Shown here: positions 47,909-57,274 of the stretch, piece by piece
How positions within the stretch are numbered: the first letter of the stretch is position 1
Layout of the letters: each line of letters opens with the position of its first letter
Assembly: GCF_015354735.1 (NCBI RefSeq)
Contig: NZ_JACEFJ010000002.1
Coordinates: 1-64,000, forward strand
Direction of reading: 5' to 3'
Length of the DNA stretch: 64,000 nt
Source of the DNA: Pararhodonellum marinum
Lineage (GTDB): Bacteria; Bacteroidota; Bacteroidia; Cytophagales; Cyclobacteriaceae
Notes under the pieces: model-generated
Told to the model about the DNA's origin: nothing
Seen by the model: the letters and a program-made list of their open reading frames with translations, nothing else
Databases searched by the model: none
Position numbers and translations under genes: made by a program

Positions 47909-47950
47909 AAAAAAACCCCGGGTTGTGGTTTTGCAACTTCCCCCAGGGCA
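47909..47950 (-). terminator. Candidate terminator after the gluconate-dehydrogenase-subunit-3 gene
   Basis: On the minus strand CCCTGGGGGAAGTTG and CAACCCGGGG can pair in an imperfect GC-rich stem around CAAAACCA, followed by seven T residues (47910-47916). It lies 12 bases past the stop codon and marks the end of array A. Confidence 0.5.
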
Positions 47951-47961
47951 AACCCTAATTT

Positions 47962-48669
47962 TTATCCGATGAGATTCCCTTGTTCATCCCATTCGGCTGT
48001 TTTGCCCCGTTCCTCGGGTTTGAGGTAGAGGGCGGTATATTTTTGATCCAAAGTAAACCCGTGCTTTTGCATCACTTCATCGGGAACGCCGTTCCATACA
48101 TTGGCCTGATTGCCTTTGTATCCCAGGTCTTTGAAACCCATTTCACTGGTATAAAATCCGCAGGTGGTCAAGTCTCTCATCAGATTGAAAAACAGCACCC
48201 CATTGCGCAATTCCGGTTTGGCGGTATCTGGAAAAGCAATGTCATCGATGATGGCCATCCTTTCTTTCTCGGAAAGGTCCACAAAGTTTTTCCCAAAACG
48301 TTCATCAGATTCATGGTCCAGCCACATCAACCCTCCCCGCATGCGGGTTTGGTAAGCAGGGGCGTCTTTCATCATAAATTCAATAAAATCAGGCACCCCA
48401 GCCTCGGTGGCACTGCCGGAAACCTCATCGGCCGGCATGATGATATCCACCAGAATTTCCACCTTCTTTTTCTCCTCTTCCAAGAAAAAAGTCTGGCTTT
48501 TCAACCTTTCCAGAATTTCCAATTCCTCTGCGGTTCGGTTGTATTTCCCCCCCTTTCCGATTACAGGCGTATCGGCGAGTTCCTTTTGTTCCGGACTACA
48601 GCCTGTCCAAAGCAACCCTGTTCCCAAGGATCCTGCCAACAACAATTTGATGTTTTCCCTTCTGTTCAT
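47962..48669 (-). CDS. Gluconate 2-dehydrogenase subunit 3 family protein
   Basis: A 235-residue exported subunit. The N terminus MNRRENIKLLLAGSLG is a twin-arginine-type signal followed by a lipobox-like LLWTGC at residue 24, so it may be a Tat-exported lipoprotein. The body contains EVLVDIIMPADEVSGSATEAGVPDFIEFM, the signature of this family, which is the small gamma subunit of membrane-bound FAD sugar dehydrogenases and helps fold or export the large subunit. It follows the GMC oxidoreductase by 5 bases. The cytochrome c subunit is absent. Confidence 0.88.
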   Translation of the reverse strand: MNRRENIKLLLAGSLGTGLLWTGCSPEQKELADTPVIGKGGKYNRTAEELEILERLKSQTFFLEEEKKKVEILVDIIMPADEVSGSATEAGVPDFIEFMMKDAPAYQTRMRGGLMWLDHESDERFGKNFVDLSEKERMAIIDDIAFPDTAKPELRNGVLFFNLMRDLTTCGFYTSEMGFKDLGYKGNQANVWNGVPDEVMQKHGFTLDQKYTALYLKPEERGKTAEWDEQGNLIG

Positions 48670-48674
48670 GGTAC

Positions 48675-50417
48675 TTAGATGTTTTTCTTTTTCAGTTCGC
48701 TTACGATAAAATCAGAGGTTCTCCAGGACAAAGCCAGGATGGTCCAAGTGGGATTTTTATCCGCCTGGGAAACGAAAGGACCCCCATCCACCACAAAGAG
48801 ATTTTTGCAGTCGTGTGCCTGACAGTTGCTGTTCAGGGCTGAGGTTTTGGGATCATTGCCCATTCGGGTGGTCCCCACCTCATGGATGATCAATCCCGGA
48901 GCCGCCAACCCATAATTGGTCTCAGGCCCAGGTTTGTTGCCCATCAAAATGCCTCCTGCATTGGTCAGAATTTCTTCAAAGGTATCCTGCATGTGTTTGG
49001 CTTGCTTGATTTCGTGGTCGGTCCACTGGTAATGGAATTTCAGGACGGGAATGCCATATTTGTCCACCGTATTGGGATCTATCTCGCAATAGTTGTTGTA
49101 TTGGGGGATGCTTTCCCCTCGACCGGACATGCCCACCATGCTGCCATAGTATTGACGGATGTCTTTCTTCAGTCCTTCACCGTAGCCTCCATTGGGACTG
49201 GGATTGCCGAATTCATCTTTGATGTATTTACGAAGTGTATCCATGCCAAAGCCAAATCCATAGCCAGGCATGCTCATGCCACCCCAATATTCAATGTGGT
49301 ATCCCCTTGCAAAATCAAGTTTCTGGTTGTCCAGCCACCATGGTGTATAGACGTGCATGCCTCCTACCCCATCCTCATTGTACCGCTCCCTACCCATCAG
49401 GTCCGGAATGATGGCCATGCGGTCAGCGCCCGTGCTGTCATGCACATAGCGACCCACCATGCCACTGCTGTTGCCTACCCCATTGGGATGCGTTTTGGAA
49501 GTGGAGTTGAGCATGATACGGGCCGATTCACAGGCAGAGGCTCCCAAAACGACCACACGGGCCTTGAGTTTGTATTCCTTCATATCCACCTTGCTGACGT
49601 AAGATACGCCCGTGGCCTCACCTTGGTCATTGGTGGTGACTTTGCGCACCATGGCATGGGTGTAGAGTTCTACCTTTCCTTTTTGCATGGCGGGTTTCAC
49701 CAAACAGGTGCCGGAGGAAAAATCCGCATAGGCCTGACAGCCTCGGTTGCATTGGTTGCAGAAAAAACACACGCCGCGTTCATTGTTGATCGGGCGGGTC
49801 AGAATCGATAACCTGGAAGGGATCATTGGAACCTTGACTTTGTCGGCTCCTTTTTTGATAAAATGTTCATGCAACCTGGGCTTGGGTGGCGGCAAAAAGA
49901 ACCCGTCGGGTTCATTGTACATCCCTTCCTTAGACCCAAAAACCCCGATCAACTTATCGACCCGGTCATAATAAGGCTTGAGATCATCATAGCCAATGGG
50001 CCAGTTGTCTCCCAGCCCGTCAATGTCTTTTCTCTTGAAATCATTGGGCCCAAACCGCAGGGAAATCCTTCCCCAGTGATTGGTCCGGCCGCCCACCATG
50101 CGGGATCTGAACCACTCAAACTTGGTTCCTTCACCTCTGGTGTAAGGTTCGCCCTCGATGTCCCAGCCACCAATGGCCGCATCAAAATCCCCAAAAGGCC
50201 TGATCCGGGTACCTGCTCCCCTTCTTGGAGATTCCCAAGGCCATCGGAGTTGCATGCGGTCCTCTTCCTTGGCAGGATCAAAATCCCCTCCGGCTTCCAA
50301 TACCGCTACGGAAAGTCCAGCTTCCGAAAGCACCTTGGAAGCCATACCACCACCTGCTCCCGAACCCACAATGATCACATCGTAGGCCTCTTGACTGGCC
50401 TTGATCTCAATACTCAT
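48675..50417 (-). CDS. GMC family oxidoreductase (sugar/alcohol dehydrogenase large subunit)
   Basis: A 580-residue FAD enzyme (ATG at 50417; an ATG nine codons earlier is possible). The FAD loop VIIVGSGAGGGMASKVLSE opens it, GRTNHWGR follows near 110, and the C-terminal GGPFVSQADKNPTWTILAL closes the FAD site. A Cys cluster CFFCNQCNRGC (Cys217, 220, 223, 227) recalls the 3Fe-4S-binding cysteines of FAD glucose dehydrogenases. It probably oxidises a sugar or polyol in the periplasm after Tat co-export with its partner encoded 5 bases downstream. No signal peptide of its own is evident. Both flanks are repeat arrays. Confidence 0.9.
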   Translation of the reverse strand: MSIEIKASQEAYDVIIVGSGAGGGMASKVLSEAGLSVAVLEAGGDFDPAKEEDRMQLRWPWESPRRGAGTRIRPFGDFDAAIGGWDIEGEPYTRGEGTKFEWFRSRMVGGRTNHWGRISLRFGPNDFKRKDIDGLGDNWPIGYDDLKPYYDRVDKLIGVFGSKEGMYNEPDGFFLPPPKPRLHEHFIKKGADKVKVPMIPSRLSILTRPINNERGVCFFCNQCNRGCQAYADFSSGTCLVKPAMQKGKVELYTHAMVRKVTTNDQGEATGVSYVSKVDMKEYKLKARVVVLGASACESARIMLNSTSKTHPNGVGNSSGMVGRYVHDSTGADRMAIIPDLMGRERYNEDGVGGMHVYTPWWLDNQKLDFARGYHIEYWGGMSMPGYGFGFGMDTLRKYIKDEFGNPSPNGGYGEGLKKDIRQYYGSMVGMSGRGESIPQYNNYCEIDPNTVDKYGIPVLKFHYQWTDHEIKQAKHMQDTFEEILTNAGGILMGNKPGPETNYGLAAPGLIIHEVGTTRMGNDPKTSALNSNCQAHDCKNLFVVDGGPFVSQADKNPTWTILALSWRTSDFIVSELKKKNI

Positions 50418-50499
50418 GTTTTTTAAATTTTTTTGTTTTGTCAAACAAGTTATATAAAAAATTTTAAAATAAAAAGGTTGGGTATTTTATTTGGAAATG

Positions 50500-51690
50500 G
50501 GTGTCTAGAGTTCGGAGAACAGATTATCGGGATATCAGAAACGGATAAGCAGAAAACTGAAAAACTGAGGATTAGAGAAAAAGCTTGAAGCTCAAAGCTC
50601 AAAGGTGAAAGTAGTGTGATGTGAACAGGTTATCGGGATATCAGAAACGGACAAGCTGGAAACAAAAAAATAGGACATCGGAGAATGGGCAGGAAGCCGA
50701 AAGCGCAAATGACAACCCGACAACTGGCCCCCGCAGGTGGGCCGTGACAACCCGACAAGGGAAATTGGATAATCAGATAATCAGATAATCAGATAATCAG
50801 GATATCGGAGAATGGGCTCAAAACTGGAAGGTCAAAGCCTGAAGGTGAAAGTAGAGTTCGGAGAACAGGATATCGGGATATCAGAAACGGATAAGCAGAA
50901 AACAGAAAAACAGAGGATTAGAGAAAAAGCTTGAAGCTCAAAGGTGAAAGTAGAGTGATGTGAACAGGATATCGGGATATCAGAAACGGATATTCAGAAA
51001 ACAGAAAAACAGAAAATACCCCAAGACCGTAATCCCATGGCATTTGGGTTCCGACAACCCGATAACGGCCCCCGCAGGTGGGCCATGACAACCCGACAAC
51101 GGAAATTGGATAAACAGATAATCAGGATATCGGAGAATGGGATCAAAACTGGAAGGTCAAAGCCTGAAGGTGAAAGTAGAGTTCGGAGAACAGGAAATCG
51201 GGATACCAGAAAACGGATAAGCAGAAAACAGAAAAACTGAGGATTAGAGAAAAAGCTTGAAGCTCAAAGCCCAAAGGTGAAAGTAGTGTGATGTGAACAG
51301 GATATCGAGATATCAGAAACGGACAAGCTGGAAACAAAAAAATAGGACATCGGAGAATGGGCAGGAAGCCGAAAGCGCAAATGACAACCTGACAACCGGC
51401 CCCCGCAGGTGGGCCATGACAACCCGACAACGGAAATTGGATAAACAGATAATCAGGATATCGGAGAATGGGCTCAAAACTGGAAGTTCACAGCCTGAAG
51501 GTGAAATTAGTGTGCGGAGAACAAGATATCGGGATATCAGAAAACGGAGAAGCTGGAAACAAAAAAATAGGATATCGGAGAAGTGACAGGAAGCCGAAAG
51601 CGCAAATGACAACCCGATAACCGGCCCCCGCAGGTGGGCCATGACAACCCGACAACTGAAATTGGATAATCAGAAAACTGAAAAACAGGA
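50500..51690. repeat. Array B: mosaic repeats sharing modules with array A
   Basis: About 1.2 kb between the GMC gene and the tesA-like gene. Four copies of the core CCGCAGGTGG occur at 50731, 51072, 51403 and 51628, spaced 341, 331 and 225 bp. Modules recur in changing order: GAACAGGATATCGGGATATC, AGAAACGGATAAGCAG, GAGAAAAAGCTTGAAGCTC, GGACATCGGAGAATGGGCAG and GATAATCAGATAATC. The text CCGTAATCCCATGGCA around 51030 also occurs in unit 6 of array A. Units are less regular than in array A. Small open frames here are repeat by-products. Confidence 0.88.
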
Positions 51691-51813
51691 TATCAGTTAT
51701 TCCATGACCAATTTTTACAAAATCCCCCAGGCCTGTCTACGGTTATTAGCCCCGGGTGGCAACCCTGGAAGAATAGAATTCCCATATGCTTAAACCACAA
51801 AACATATTTCGTC

Positions 51814-52497
51814 TTATAAATGATGTTTTAAATACGACCAAACCGTCTCAAATACGATTTTATGCCCTTCCTCTGTGGGGTGGATCCCATCTGGGAGGTT
51901 CAAAGCAGGGTCACCGGCTACGCCTTCCAATAAAAAGGGAATCAAAGTGACCTCCGTTTCCTGGGCAACTTCTGGAAAAATTTTCTGAAATTCATTGGTG
52001 TAGGACGAACCCATATTGGGAGGGATCTGCATGCCTGCCAAAAGAATATGGGTATCCGGAAATTTGGTTTGAACGTCTTGGATCATGGCCAAAAGGTTGT
52101 TCCGGGTCTCTTCTATAGGGATGCCTCTCAAACCATCATTACCACCAAGTTCCAAAATAAACACAGCAGGTTCTTCCTCCAGAAACCAATCCAAACGGTT
52201 TTTACCACTTGCGGTGGTTTCACCACTCAATCCACCGTTGATGACCCGATAAGGTAACCCCATGCTGTCTATTCTTGCTTGGATCAACCCTGGAAAAGCA
52301 TCTTCTGTATCGATGCCATAGCCTGCCGTGAGGCTATTGCCAAAGAAAAGAATCAATCCCTTTTCCTCTGTTTCAGCTGTTGCTGTCATGTTATCGTCCT
52401 CCCGCTGATCTGCAGGTTTGTTTTGACAGGACAGCATGGCAAAGAAAAGTAAGCAGGTTCCTAAAAATAAAGGTATCGAGAGGCTTTTGGTAAACAT
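51814..52497 (-). CDS. TesA-like SGNH esterase/lysophospholipase, lipoprotein
   Basis: A 227-residue SGNH hydrolase with signal peptide and lipobox AMLSC, so it is probably membrane-anchored. Block I is FFGNSLTAGYG (the nucleophile Ser follows Asn instead of Asp of GDSL), block III contains ILELGGNDGLRG, and block V is DGIHPTEEGH with the catalytic Asp and His. This is the TesA/arylesterase group acting on acyl esters or lysophospholipids. It is divergent from the ABC genes at 52904, the same layout as tesA-ybbA-ybbP in E. coli. Confidence 0.9.
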   Translation of the reverse strand: MFTKSLSIPLFLGTCLLFFAMLSCQNKPADQREDDNMTATAETEEKGLILFFGNSLTAGYGIDTEDAFPGLIQARIDSMGLPYRVINGGLSGETTASGKNRLDWFLEEEPAVFILELGGNDGLRGIPIEETRNNLLAMIQDVQTKFPDTHILLAGMQIPPNMGSSYTNEFQKIFPEVAQETEVTLIPFLLEGVAGDPALNLPDGIHPTEEGHKIVFETVWSYLKHHL

Positions 52498-52903
52498 AGA
52501 ATTGGAGTCAGTTTCAGTTAAAGAAATGAAATTACTTGTTAAAAAGTTTACTTCCTTGATTCAATCGACTGAATAAATTTTTTCTTACCCAAGAATTAAC
52601 GATAAATCTGACCAATTCAGTAAAGCATCTCCATATTTCAAGATTTAAGCTTACCTAAAACCTAATGGGATTTTAGATGCTGTATATTCTCGTTTTTCCG
52701 AAAACCCAATAGCTTGAAAACTAATGGATTTATACCCGGTATCTACAAATATCCAATATCTATCAATATCTTTATTTGGTACAATATGTTAAAAAAGGCA
52801 TTGTCAGGTAGAAATTGTCTTATCAAAAAAATTATTTTACCCAAATTAAACCATTCTACCAATAGTAGTTGTTAAACACCTAAATCTCTTCACCTCAACT
52901 TTT
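52498..52903. other. Divergent intergenic region between tesA-like and ABC transporter genes
   Basis: 406 AT-rich bases without a gene. Near-matches to TAnnTTTG occur on both strands (for example TATCTTTA near 52767 on the plus strand), but none has a good -33 partner. No terminator is visible. Confidence 0.5.
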
Positions 52904-53581
52904 ATGGGCATATTAAGCGTACAGGATGTCAGCAAAACTTACCAAAGTGGCAATCGAAAGCTGACAGTTTTAGATCAAGTTACCTTCGACATACAAGCAG
53001 GAGAAAGCATTGCCATCGTAGGGCCTTCCGGTAGCGGAAAAACTACGCTATTGGGCCTTTGTGCTGGTTTGGATACCTCCAGTCAAGGCAGTATTTCTCT
53101 GAATGGCCAGCAAATGGAAAATCTCAGTGAAGACCAAAGGGCTGCGCTCAGATCTCAGCATGTAGGCTTTATTTTCCAGAATTTCCAGCTTTTACCCACC
53201 CTGACTGCCCTTGAAAACGTGATGGTTCCACTTGAACTCAAAAGACGCAAAGACGCTTCCAAAAAAGCCCTTGAGCTGTTGGAAAAAGTGGGTCTGAAAG
53301 ATAGGGCCACGCATTATCCCTCGCAGTTATCCGGTGGCGAACAGCAACGGGTGTCCATAGCGAGGGCTTTTGCCAATGAACCGCTCGTGCTTTTTGCGGA
53401 TGAACCTACCGGGAATCTGGACACAGAAACCGGAGAGATGATTGAAGACCTTATTTTTAACCTCAACAAAGAACAAGGTACTACCCTGATCCTGGTAACC
53501 CATGACCGGGAATTGGCCAGGCGGACCGACAGGATCATTCAGATCAAAGGGGGTAAAATTCAGGAGGAAACCCATGCATAA
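52904..53581 (+). CDS. ABC transporter ATPase (LolD/YbbA type)
   Basis: A 225-residue ATP-binding subunit. Walker A GPSGSGKT, the Q-loop FIFQNFQLLPTLTALENVM, the ABC signature LSGGEQQRVSIARA and Walker B LFADEPTGNLD are all intact. The TALENV and DEPTGNLD text is characteristic of the MacB/LolD/FtsE subgroup that pairs with FtsX-like permeases. The permease gene overlaps it by 8 bases. Neighbours suggest the YbbA branch, of uncertain physiological role, possibly envelope lipid or peptide release. Confidence 0.92.
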   Translation: MGILSVQDVSKTYQSGNRKLTVLDQVTFDIQAGESIAIVGPSGSGKTTLLGLCAGLDTSSQGSISLNGQQMENLSEDQRAALRSQHVGFIFQNFQLLPTLTALENVMVPLELKRRKDASKKALELLEKVGLKDRATHYPSQLSGGEQQRVSIARAFANEPLVLFADEPTGNLDTETGEMIEDLIFNLNKEQGTTLILVTHDRELARRTDRIIQIKGGKIQEETHA

Positions 53582-56093
53582 TTTCAGCTGGACCTTAAAA
53601 ATGGCCTACCGGGATTTCAGAAAAAACCGGGTAAAGCTTTTCCTATTTGTTTCCTCCATCATCATCGGCATTGCAGCATTGGTGGGCATCAGTTCATTTG
53701 GCGACAACCTCACCAAAGACATTGACCAGCAAGCCAAGGAACTGCTCGGGGCTGATTTGGTCTTAGAAAACAACCAACCCATTGGGGATCTTAGCTTTGA
53801 TTCTTTGGCAGTAGCACAGGCGGCTGAAGTGAACTTTGCCAGCATGGTTGTATTTCCAAATACAGGTGATAGCCGCTTGACCCAAGTAAGGGCTCTGGAA
53901 GGGGATTTTCCTTTTTATGGGACTTTAGAAACCATACCTGAAGATGCCGAAGGGAATTTCAGAAGCGGAGGGAAAAAAGCACTGGTTGAAAAAATCCTGA
54001 TGGCGCAGTTCAATGCCGAAATCGGTGACAGCATCAAAGTGGGAGAAAGCACCTTTGTCATCGTAGGGGAACTGCAAAAAGTACCCGGTCAGACCGGTAT
54101 TACGGCCACAGTAGCCCCTGCCGTTTACATCCCAATGGACCATTTGAAAGAAACGGGTTTGGTGCAATATGGGAGCCGGTTGAATTATGCCAAATACTAC
54201 AAATTGGCAGATGAAGCAGAAGTTGAAAACCTGATCAAACCTTTCAAGGAAGAATGGGAGGAGGCCAACCTCCGGTCCAATACCGTGGAAGACCGCAAGC
54301 GGTCCACTGGCAGATCATTCCAGAATCTTACCAACTTCCTTAGCTTGGTGGCCTTTATCGCCCTTTTACTCGGCAGTGTAGGCGTCGCAAGTGCGGTAAA
54401 CGTATTTGTCAAAGAAAAAATGCCTTCTGTGGCTGTATTGCGCTGTTTGGGGGTAAAAGCCTCCCAAATTTTTTCCATTTACCTTTCACAGATTGTGGTC
54501 ATGGGTTTGATCGGTTCCGCTCTGGGAGCAGCTTTGGGCACCTTGTTACAGTACATTTTGCCTCAGGTTTTTGCGGATTTTCTTCCTGTAGAGGTTTCTG
54601 TACAGGCTTCATGGAGCGCAATAGGATCCGGTATGCTTACTGGTTTAATGATATCGGTTTTGTTTGCCTTACTTCCTATGCTGAAAGTAAGAAAAGTATC
54701 CCCCATGGCCACCCTAAGACCCAACGAAGGAGACACCCAACTCCGCAAGGATCCTTTGCGCTGGGTGGTGATGTTTTTGATCCCCTTATTCATTTTTTCC
54801 TTTAGCCTTTACCTTTTAAAAGGCTGGCAGGAATCCCTTGGATTTACGGGATTTGTGCTTTTTGCTTTTGGTGCACTTTGGCTGGTGGCGACCGGCATCA
54901 TGTGGCTGATCAGGAAATTCCTACCGATCAGCCTTAGCTATCCCTTGCGGCAGTCATTGGCAAACCTTTACCGGCCCAACAACCAAACCATTTCTCTGAT
55001 TGCCACCATTGGCTTGGGTACAGCCATGATCAGCACCTTGTTTTTTATACAAAATCAACTGCTGGATGAGGCACGGTTTGCTGACAAGGAAGACCAACCC
55101 AATATGCTGTTCTTTGACATACAGACGCCACAGGTAGCATCCGTGAAGGAGTTGCTGCAAGAACGAAATCTTCCGATCCTGCAGGAAGTCCCCATTGTCA
55201 CCATGCGGCTGGAATCGATCAATGCGGTCACCAAAAAAATCAACGAGGATCTTCCCGAGGAAGCCAGAAAATCCCGTTCCCTGTATAATCGGGAATTTCG
55301 CGTGACCTACCGGGACAGTCTGATCAGTTCGGAGCGATTGATGGCAGGGGAATTGAAGCCAGTAAAGACCCCTGGAGACAGCATTTTTGTATCCTTTGAA
55401 CAAGGCTATGCTGAAAGAACAGGGATAAAAATGGGTGACGCACTGGTTTTCAATGTCCAAGGCAGATTGATCAAAACCTATGTGGGCAGCATGCGGGATG
55501 TGAAATTCAATCAGGTGTCTACCAATTTTCTGGTGATCTTTCCAGAACAAGTGCTTGACAATGCTCCGAAATTCCATGTGTTGATCACCAAAACCAAGAA
55601 TGACAGAGAATCGGCTGATATCCAAGCCAGCATTGTGCGCCAATTTCCCAACATTTCTGTCATCAGCTTGGGAACCATCGTAGAGACTTTGGAGGAAATC
55701 CTTGGAAAAATCAGCTTTGTGATCCAGTTTATGGCTTTTTTCAGTATTGCAACAGGAATTCTGGTCTTGATAAGTTCTCTGATCATCAGCAAATACCAGC
55801 GGATGAAAGAAAGCCTATTACTCCGAACATTAGGGGCGGGAATGCCCCTAGTCACCAAAATCAATACATTGGAATATTTCTTTTTGGGAAGTTTGGCGGC
55901 TTTGAGCGGTATTTTGCTTTCATTTTTGGCCACAAGTCTGTTGAATCAGTTTGTCTTTCAGCTTCCCTTTAGAGTAGCCCTCCAAGAAGCCATTGTAGTT
56001 TATCTGGTCATTACAGGGCTCACCATTTTATTGGGTTGGCTGAATGGCCGCAACATCATGGGCAAGCCTCCTATGGAGATATTGAGGGAATAA
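53574..56093 (+). CDS. FtsX-like permease (YbbP type)
   Basis: An 839-residue permease starting at the ATG at 53574, which has GGAGGAAA 8-15 bases upstream and overlaps the ATPase stop (ATGCATAA). It has two FtsX domains: helix 1 (about 20-40), a large periplasmic MacB-like domain (about 45-250), three helices around 260-390, further helices at 420-490, a second periplasmic domain, and a final three-helix FtsX unit from about 725. This ten-helix layout is the YbbP form, distinct from four-helix MacB. It acts with the adjoining ATPase in the inner membrane. A bidirectional terminator follows. Confidence 0.9.
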   Translation: MHNFSWTLKMAYRDFRKNRVKLFLFVSSIIIGIAALVGISSFGDNLTKDIDQQAKELLGADLVLENNQPIGDLSFDSLAVAQAAEVNFASMVVFPNTGDSRLTQVRALEGDFPFYGTLETIPEDAEGNFRSGGKKALVEKILMAQFNAEIGDSIKVGESTFVIVGELQKVPGQTGITATVAPAVYIPMDHLKETGLVQYGSRLNYAKYYKLADEAEVENLIKPFKEEWEEANLRSNTVEDRKRSTGRSFQNLTNFLSLVAFIALLLGSVGVASAVNVFVKEKMPSVAVLRCLGVKASQIFSIYLSQIVVMGLIGSALGAALGTLLQYILPQVFADFLPVEVSVQASWSAIGSGMLTGLMISVLFALLPMLKVRKVSPMATLRPNEGDTQLRKDPLRWVVMFLIPLFIFSFSLYLLKGWQESLGFTGFVLFAFGALWLVATGIMWLIRKFLPISLSYPLRQSLANLYRPNNQTISLIATIGLGTAMISTLFFIQNQLLDEARFADKEDQPNMLFFDIQTPQVASVKELLQERNLPILQEVPIVTMRLESINAVTKKINEDLPEEARKSRSLYNREFRVTYRDSLISSERLMAGELKPVKTPGDSIFVSFEQGYAERTGIKMGDALVFNVQGRLIKTYVGSMRDVKFNQVSTNFLVIFPEQVLDNAPKFHVLITKTKNDRESADIQASIVRQFPNISVISLGTIVETLEEILGKISFVIQFMAFFSIATGILVLISSLIISKYQRMKESLLLRTLGAGMPLVTKINTLEYFFLGSLAALSGILLSFLATSLLNQFVFQLPFRVALQEAIVVYLVITGLTILLGWLNGRNIMGKPPMEILRE

Positions 56094-56133
56094 AAAAAGT
56101 CATCTTCGCCGTTTTGACGAAAATGACTTTTTA
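56093..56133. terminator. Bidirectional terminator between ybbP-like and outer-membrane genes
   Basis: AAAAAAGTCATCTTCG pairs with CGAAAATGACTTTTT around a short loop (one C-A mismatch). The A-run and T-run on the two sides let it serve both convergent genes. Confidence 0.8.
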
Positions 56134-56193
56134 TGGCAAGTGGACACCTATTGGGTCCATCATTAAAATACTTTTTATTCGATTTGGGCTTGA

Positions 56194-56679
56194 TCAAAAG
56201 GTATACCGGATGGACAAAGCCACATCACCGCCCCAGATGCCTGAATAACCTATGATATTGAAGGCAGGTTTCCAGTCAAGCGATAGGTTGATTGGCGCAT
56301 CGGCAAATTTATAGTCCAATCCGATGATGCCATCAATTCCGACTACCGTATAGGATTGGCCATAATCACCTCCCCAGGGTCTGTTCCTGTTACTTGCAGA
56401 CCAAGCCCCAACGTGGGCTCCTCCTCCGTAAAACCACCTCAATCCCTGCACTTCAGGAATGTCTTTGTGGATTTCATACAAGCCAGTAATCAAAATTCCT
56501 CCCCATCGGGTATATAGCAATCCTTCAAGCGCCGCTTGATCATTCAAAAAATGTTTTACGGTCAAGCCCAAGCCTGTTCCGGCCCTGAGGCCGATGCCTG
56601 TGTTGTAATCCTGAGCTTGAGTCTGATTCGAAAATACCATCATCAGGATGGCGAATGCTCCTACTATTAATTTTTTCAT
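56194..56679 (-). CDS. Outer-membrane beta-barrel protein
   Basis: A 161-residue small porin-like protein. Signal peptide MKKLIVGAFAILMMVFSNQTQA, then eight alternating amphipathic strands (GIGLRAGTGLGLTVKHF, GLLYTRWGGILITGLYEI, LRWFYGGGAHVGAW) and a C-terminal strand ending in a Phe (VALSIRYTF), the outer-membrane insertion signal. It resembles the OmpA/OmpW-like 'outer membrane beta-barrel' proteins common in Bacteroidota. Function unknown; it is a single-gene unit convergent with the permease. Confidence 0.85.
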   Translation of the reverse strand: MKKLIVGAFAILMMVFSNQTQAQDYNTGIGLRAGTGLGLTVKHFLNDQAALEGLLYTRWGGILITGLYEIHKDIPEVQGLRWFYGGGAHVGAWSASNRNRPWGGDYGQSYTVVGIDGIIGLDYKFADAPINLSLDWKPAFNIIGYSGIWGGDVALSIRYTF

Positions 56680-56704
56680 AGTGTAAATAAAATTGGTTTA
56701 GGCC

Positions 56705-57274
56705 TCAAAAGTAATATATCCTCTCGGGACTTACACACATATCCAATGGAATATCATGGTCCTCAGGCACAATTCTTTCCATAGGAGGAAAAAAAGAAAG
56801 CCCAATTTTGACTGGTTTATTACCTAGAGACTTCAAAAACTGATCATAGTGGCCCTTGCCATATCCCAGTCGGTTACCTTTCAAATCATATGCCAATAAG
56901 GGGATAAAGACCACTTGAAGTTGTTGCAGTGAAACTAACTCTATTGGTTCCGGGAACAACATACCCCATTTGCCTTGTCGGAAACCAGCATCAGGATGAA
57001 GCGCTACTCCCTCCATGCTTCCTTTCTCCATATCTGTAACTGAGGTGTAGAGCCTTTTCTCCGATTTCCAAAGTTCATGAATGATAGGAAAGGTATCGAC
57101 TTCCAACAAACGCTCAATGGGTAAAAATATATGAAAATGATGCCAAGAAGGGTTTTCTTTAAGCAGGGAGGCCACCTGCTGGGCAATCTGCTGGCTTTTT
57201 TCAAGCCTTTCTGCCTGGGAAAGATCTTGCCTCTTTTGTTTATAGGTCTTCCTAATGGTTTGTTTGTGCTCCAT
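56705..57274 (-). CDS. 5-formyltetrahydrofolate cyclo-ligase
   Basis: A 189-residue enzyme that converts 5-formyl-THF to 5,10-methenyl-THF with ATP, returning a storage folate to one-carbon metabolism. Visible motifs are KQTIRKTYKQKRQDLS at the N terminus, FIPLLAYDLKGNRLGYGKGHYDQFL (the phosphate-loop GYGxGxYD) and KIGLSFFPP near the C terminus. Length is standard. It overlaps the bshC 3' end by 23 bases, so the two are expressed together. Confidence 0.93.
   Translation of the reverse strand: MEHKQTIRKTYKQKRQDLSQAERLEKSQQIAQQVASLLKENPSWHHFHIFLPIERLLEVDTFPIIHELWKSEKRLYTSVTDMEKGSMEGVALHPDAGFRQGKWGMLFPEPIELVSLQQLQVVFIPLLAYDLKGNRLGYGKGHYDQFLKSLGNKPVKIGLSFFPPMERIVPEDHDIPLDMCVSPERIYYF

Noticed and set aside
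48882-49811. 309-codon open frame opposite the GMC oxidoreductase gene
   Set aside because: It lies wholly antisense to a well-supported gene and has no recognisable domain; likely a codon-bias shadow. The same holds for 47980-48678 opposite subunit 3 and 7552-8163 opposite infB.
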